Assembly: GCA_963978545.1 (NCBI GenBank)
Contig: OZ021722.1
Location: forward strand, 14,636,801 to 14,700,800
Source of the DNA: Linyphia triangularis
Lineage: Eukaryota > Arthropoda > Arachnida > Araneae > Linyphiidae
Direction: 5' to 3'
DNA length: 64,000 nt
How positions within the stretch are numbered: the first letter of the stretch is position 1; each line of letters starts with the position of its first letter. Positions 63,739 through 64,000 of the stretch are shown here, piece after piece. A program made the position numbers and the translations under genes. Below the pieces are notes generated by a model that saw only the letters and a program-made list of their open reading frames with translations, ran no database searches and had not been told where the DNA came from.

Positions 63739-64000
63739 TTTTTAAATAATTGTGTATGTTTTTTTAAAATGATTCCCCCCCTTATTCTATTAAAGTACAG
63801 ATAATGTACAAGCAATTGTAAAATATATGCAATCAAAATTGTAACCTACTAGTTAATCACACAGTATTAAATGTAACTTAATAAAACCAAACACATTTGG
63901 CCAAACATTTTTAAAGAAATATAATAATAATAGTGTGAGTTAGAAATAAAAAAGTGCATAAACAAAATAAAAACGTAATTAAATACAAATAAACATGGAA

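Overview
The window is AT-rich, repeat-dense nuclear DNA from an invertebrate, most likely an arthropod. The clade is an inference from the single readable gene and the style of the transposons; nothing seen fixes the species. Exons are short islands of higher GC in a background of A/T runs, microsatellites and decayed mobile elements. No bacterial operons, rRNA genes, genuine tRNA genes or CRISPR arrays were seen.

One complete protein gene stands out. A Na+/K+-ATPase beta-subunit-like gene lies on the + strand with three coding exons (16849-17214, 18024-18371, 19774-20070) that splice in phase 0 to a 336-residue type II membrane glycoprotein. It has all six ectodomain cysteines of the family and a well-conserved C-terminal domain, but an unusually long charged cytoplasmic tail and a membrane segment without the usual aromatic FYxxFY-type motif. 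Intron 2 carries a CRE-motif MITE and about 72 near-perfect TTTA units. A second probable exon of an unrecognised gene lies on the - strand at 53157-53355. Weaker coding-like fragments occur near 22.7-23.6, 28.1 and 54.9 kb.

The rest is mobile-element archaeology. By region: 1-9 kb, a Helitron-like element, minisatellites, a tRNA-type SINE and a CRE-rich MITE; 9-12.5 kb, TTAA-flanked piggyBac-like MITEs and a 2.7 kb inverted-repeat structure; 15.6-16.5 kb, a decayed mariner just upstream of the gene; 26-33 kb, a cluster of six copies of one young SINE, a TIR element and a Ty3/gypsy gag remnant; 35-39 kb, a nested satellite/MITE/SINE locus; 39.9-43.0 kb, a 3.1 kb hAT-like element with TIRs, subterminal repeats and degenerate internal tandem units; 44.8-45.6 kb, a second type of Helitron-like element; 46.3-46.9 kb, a minisatellite; 49.5-50.7 kb, a large foldback element with a SINE in one arm; 51.2-51.8 kb, a MITE inside a MITE; 54-55.6 kb, a perfectly foldable TA-flanked MITE and another Helitron-like element; 56.8-58.1 kb, a 340-400 bp satellite; 58.9-59.6 kb, an inverted-repeat element with a 53-bp minisatellite interrupted by a MITE; 62.5-63.7 kb, the longest Helitron-like element.

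The most informative signal is nesting. Several insertions landed in repeats that also occur uninterrupted in the same window, so the pre-insertion site can be read directly. This fixes target duplications (TA within CTAG for one MITE family, TTAA for a piggyBac-like MITE, 9-14 bp for the SINE) without outside data. I did not find a convincing new multi-gene biological system.
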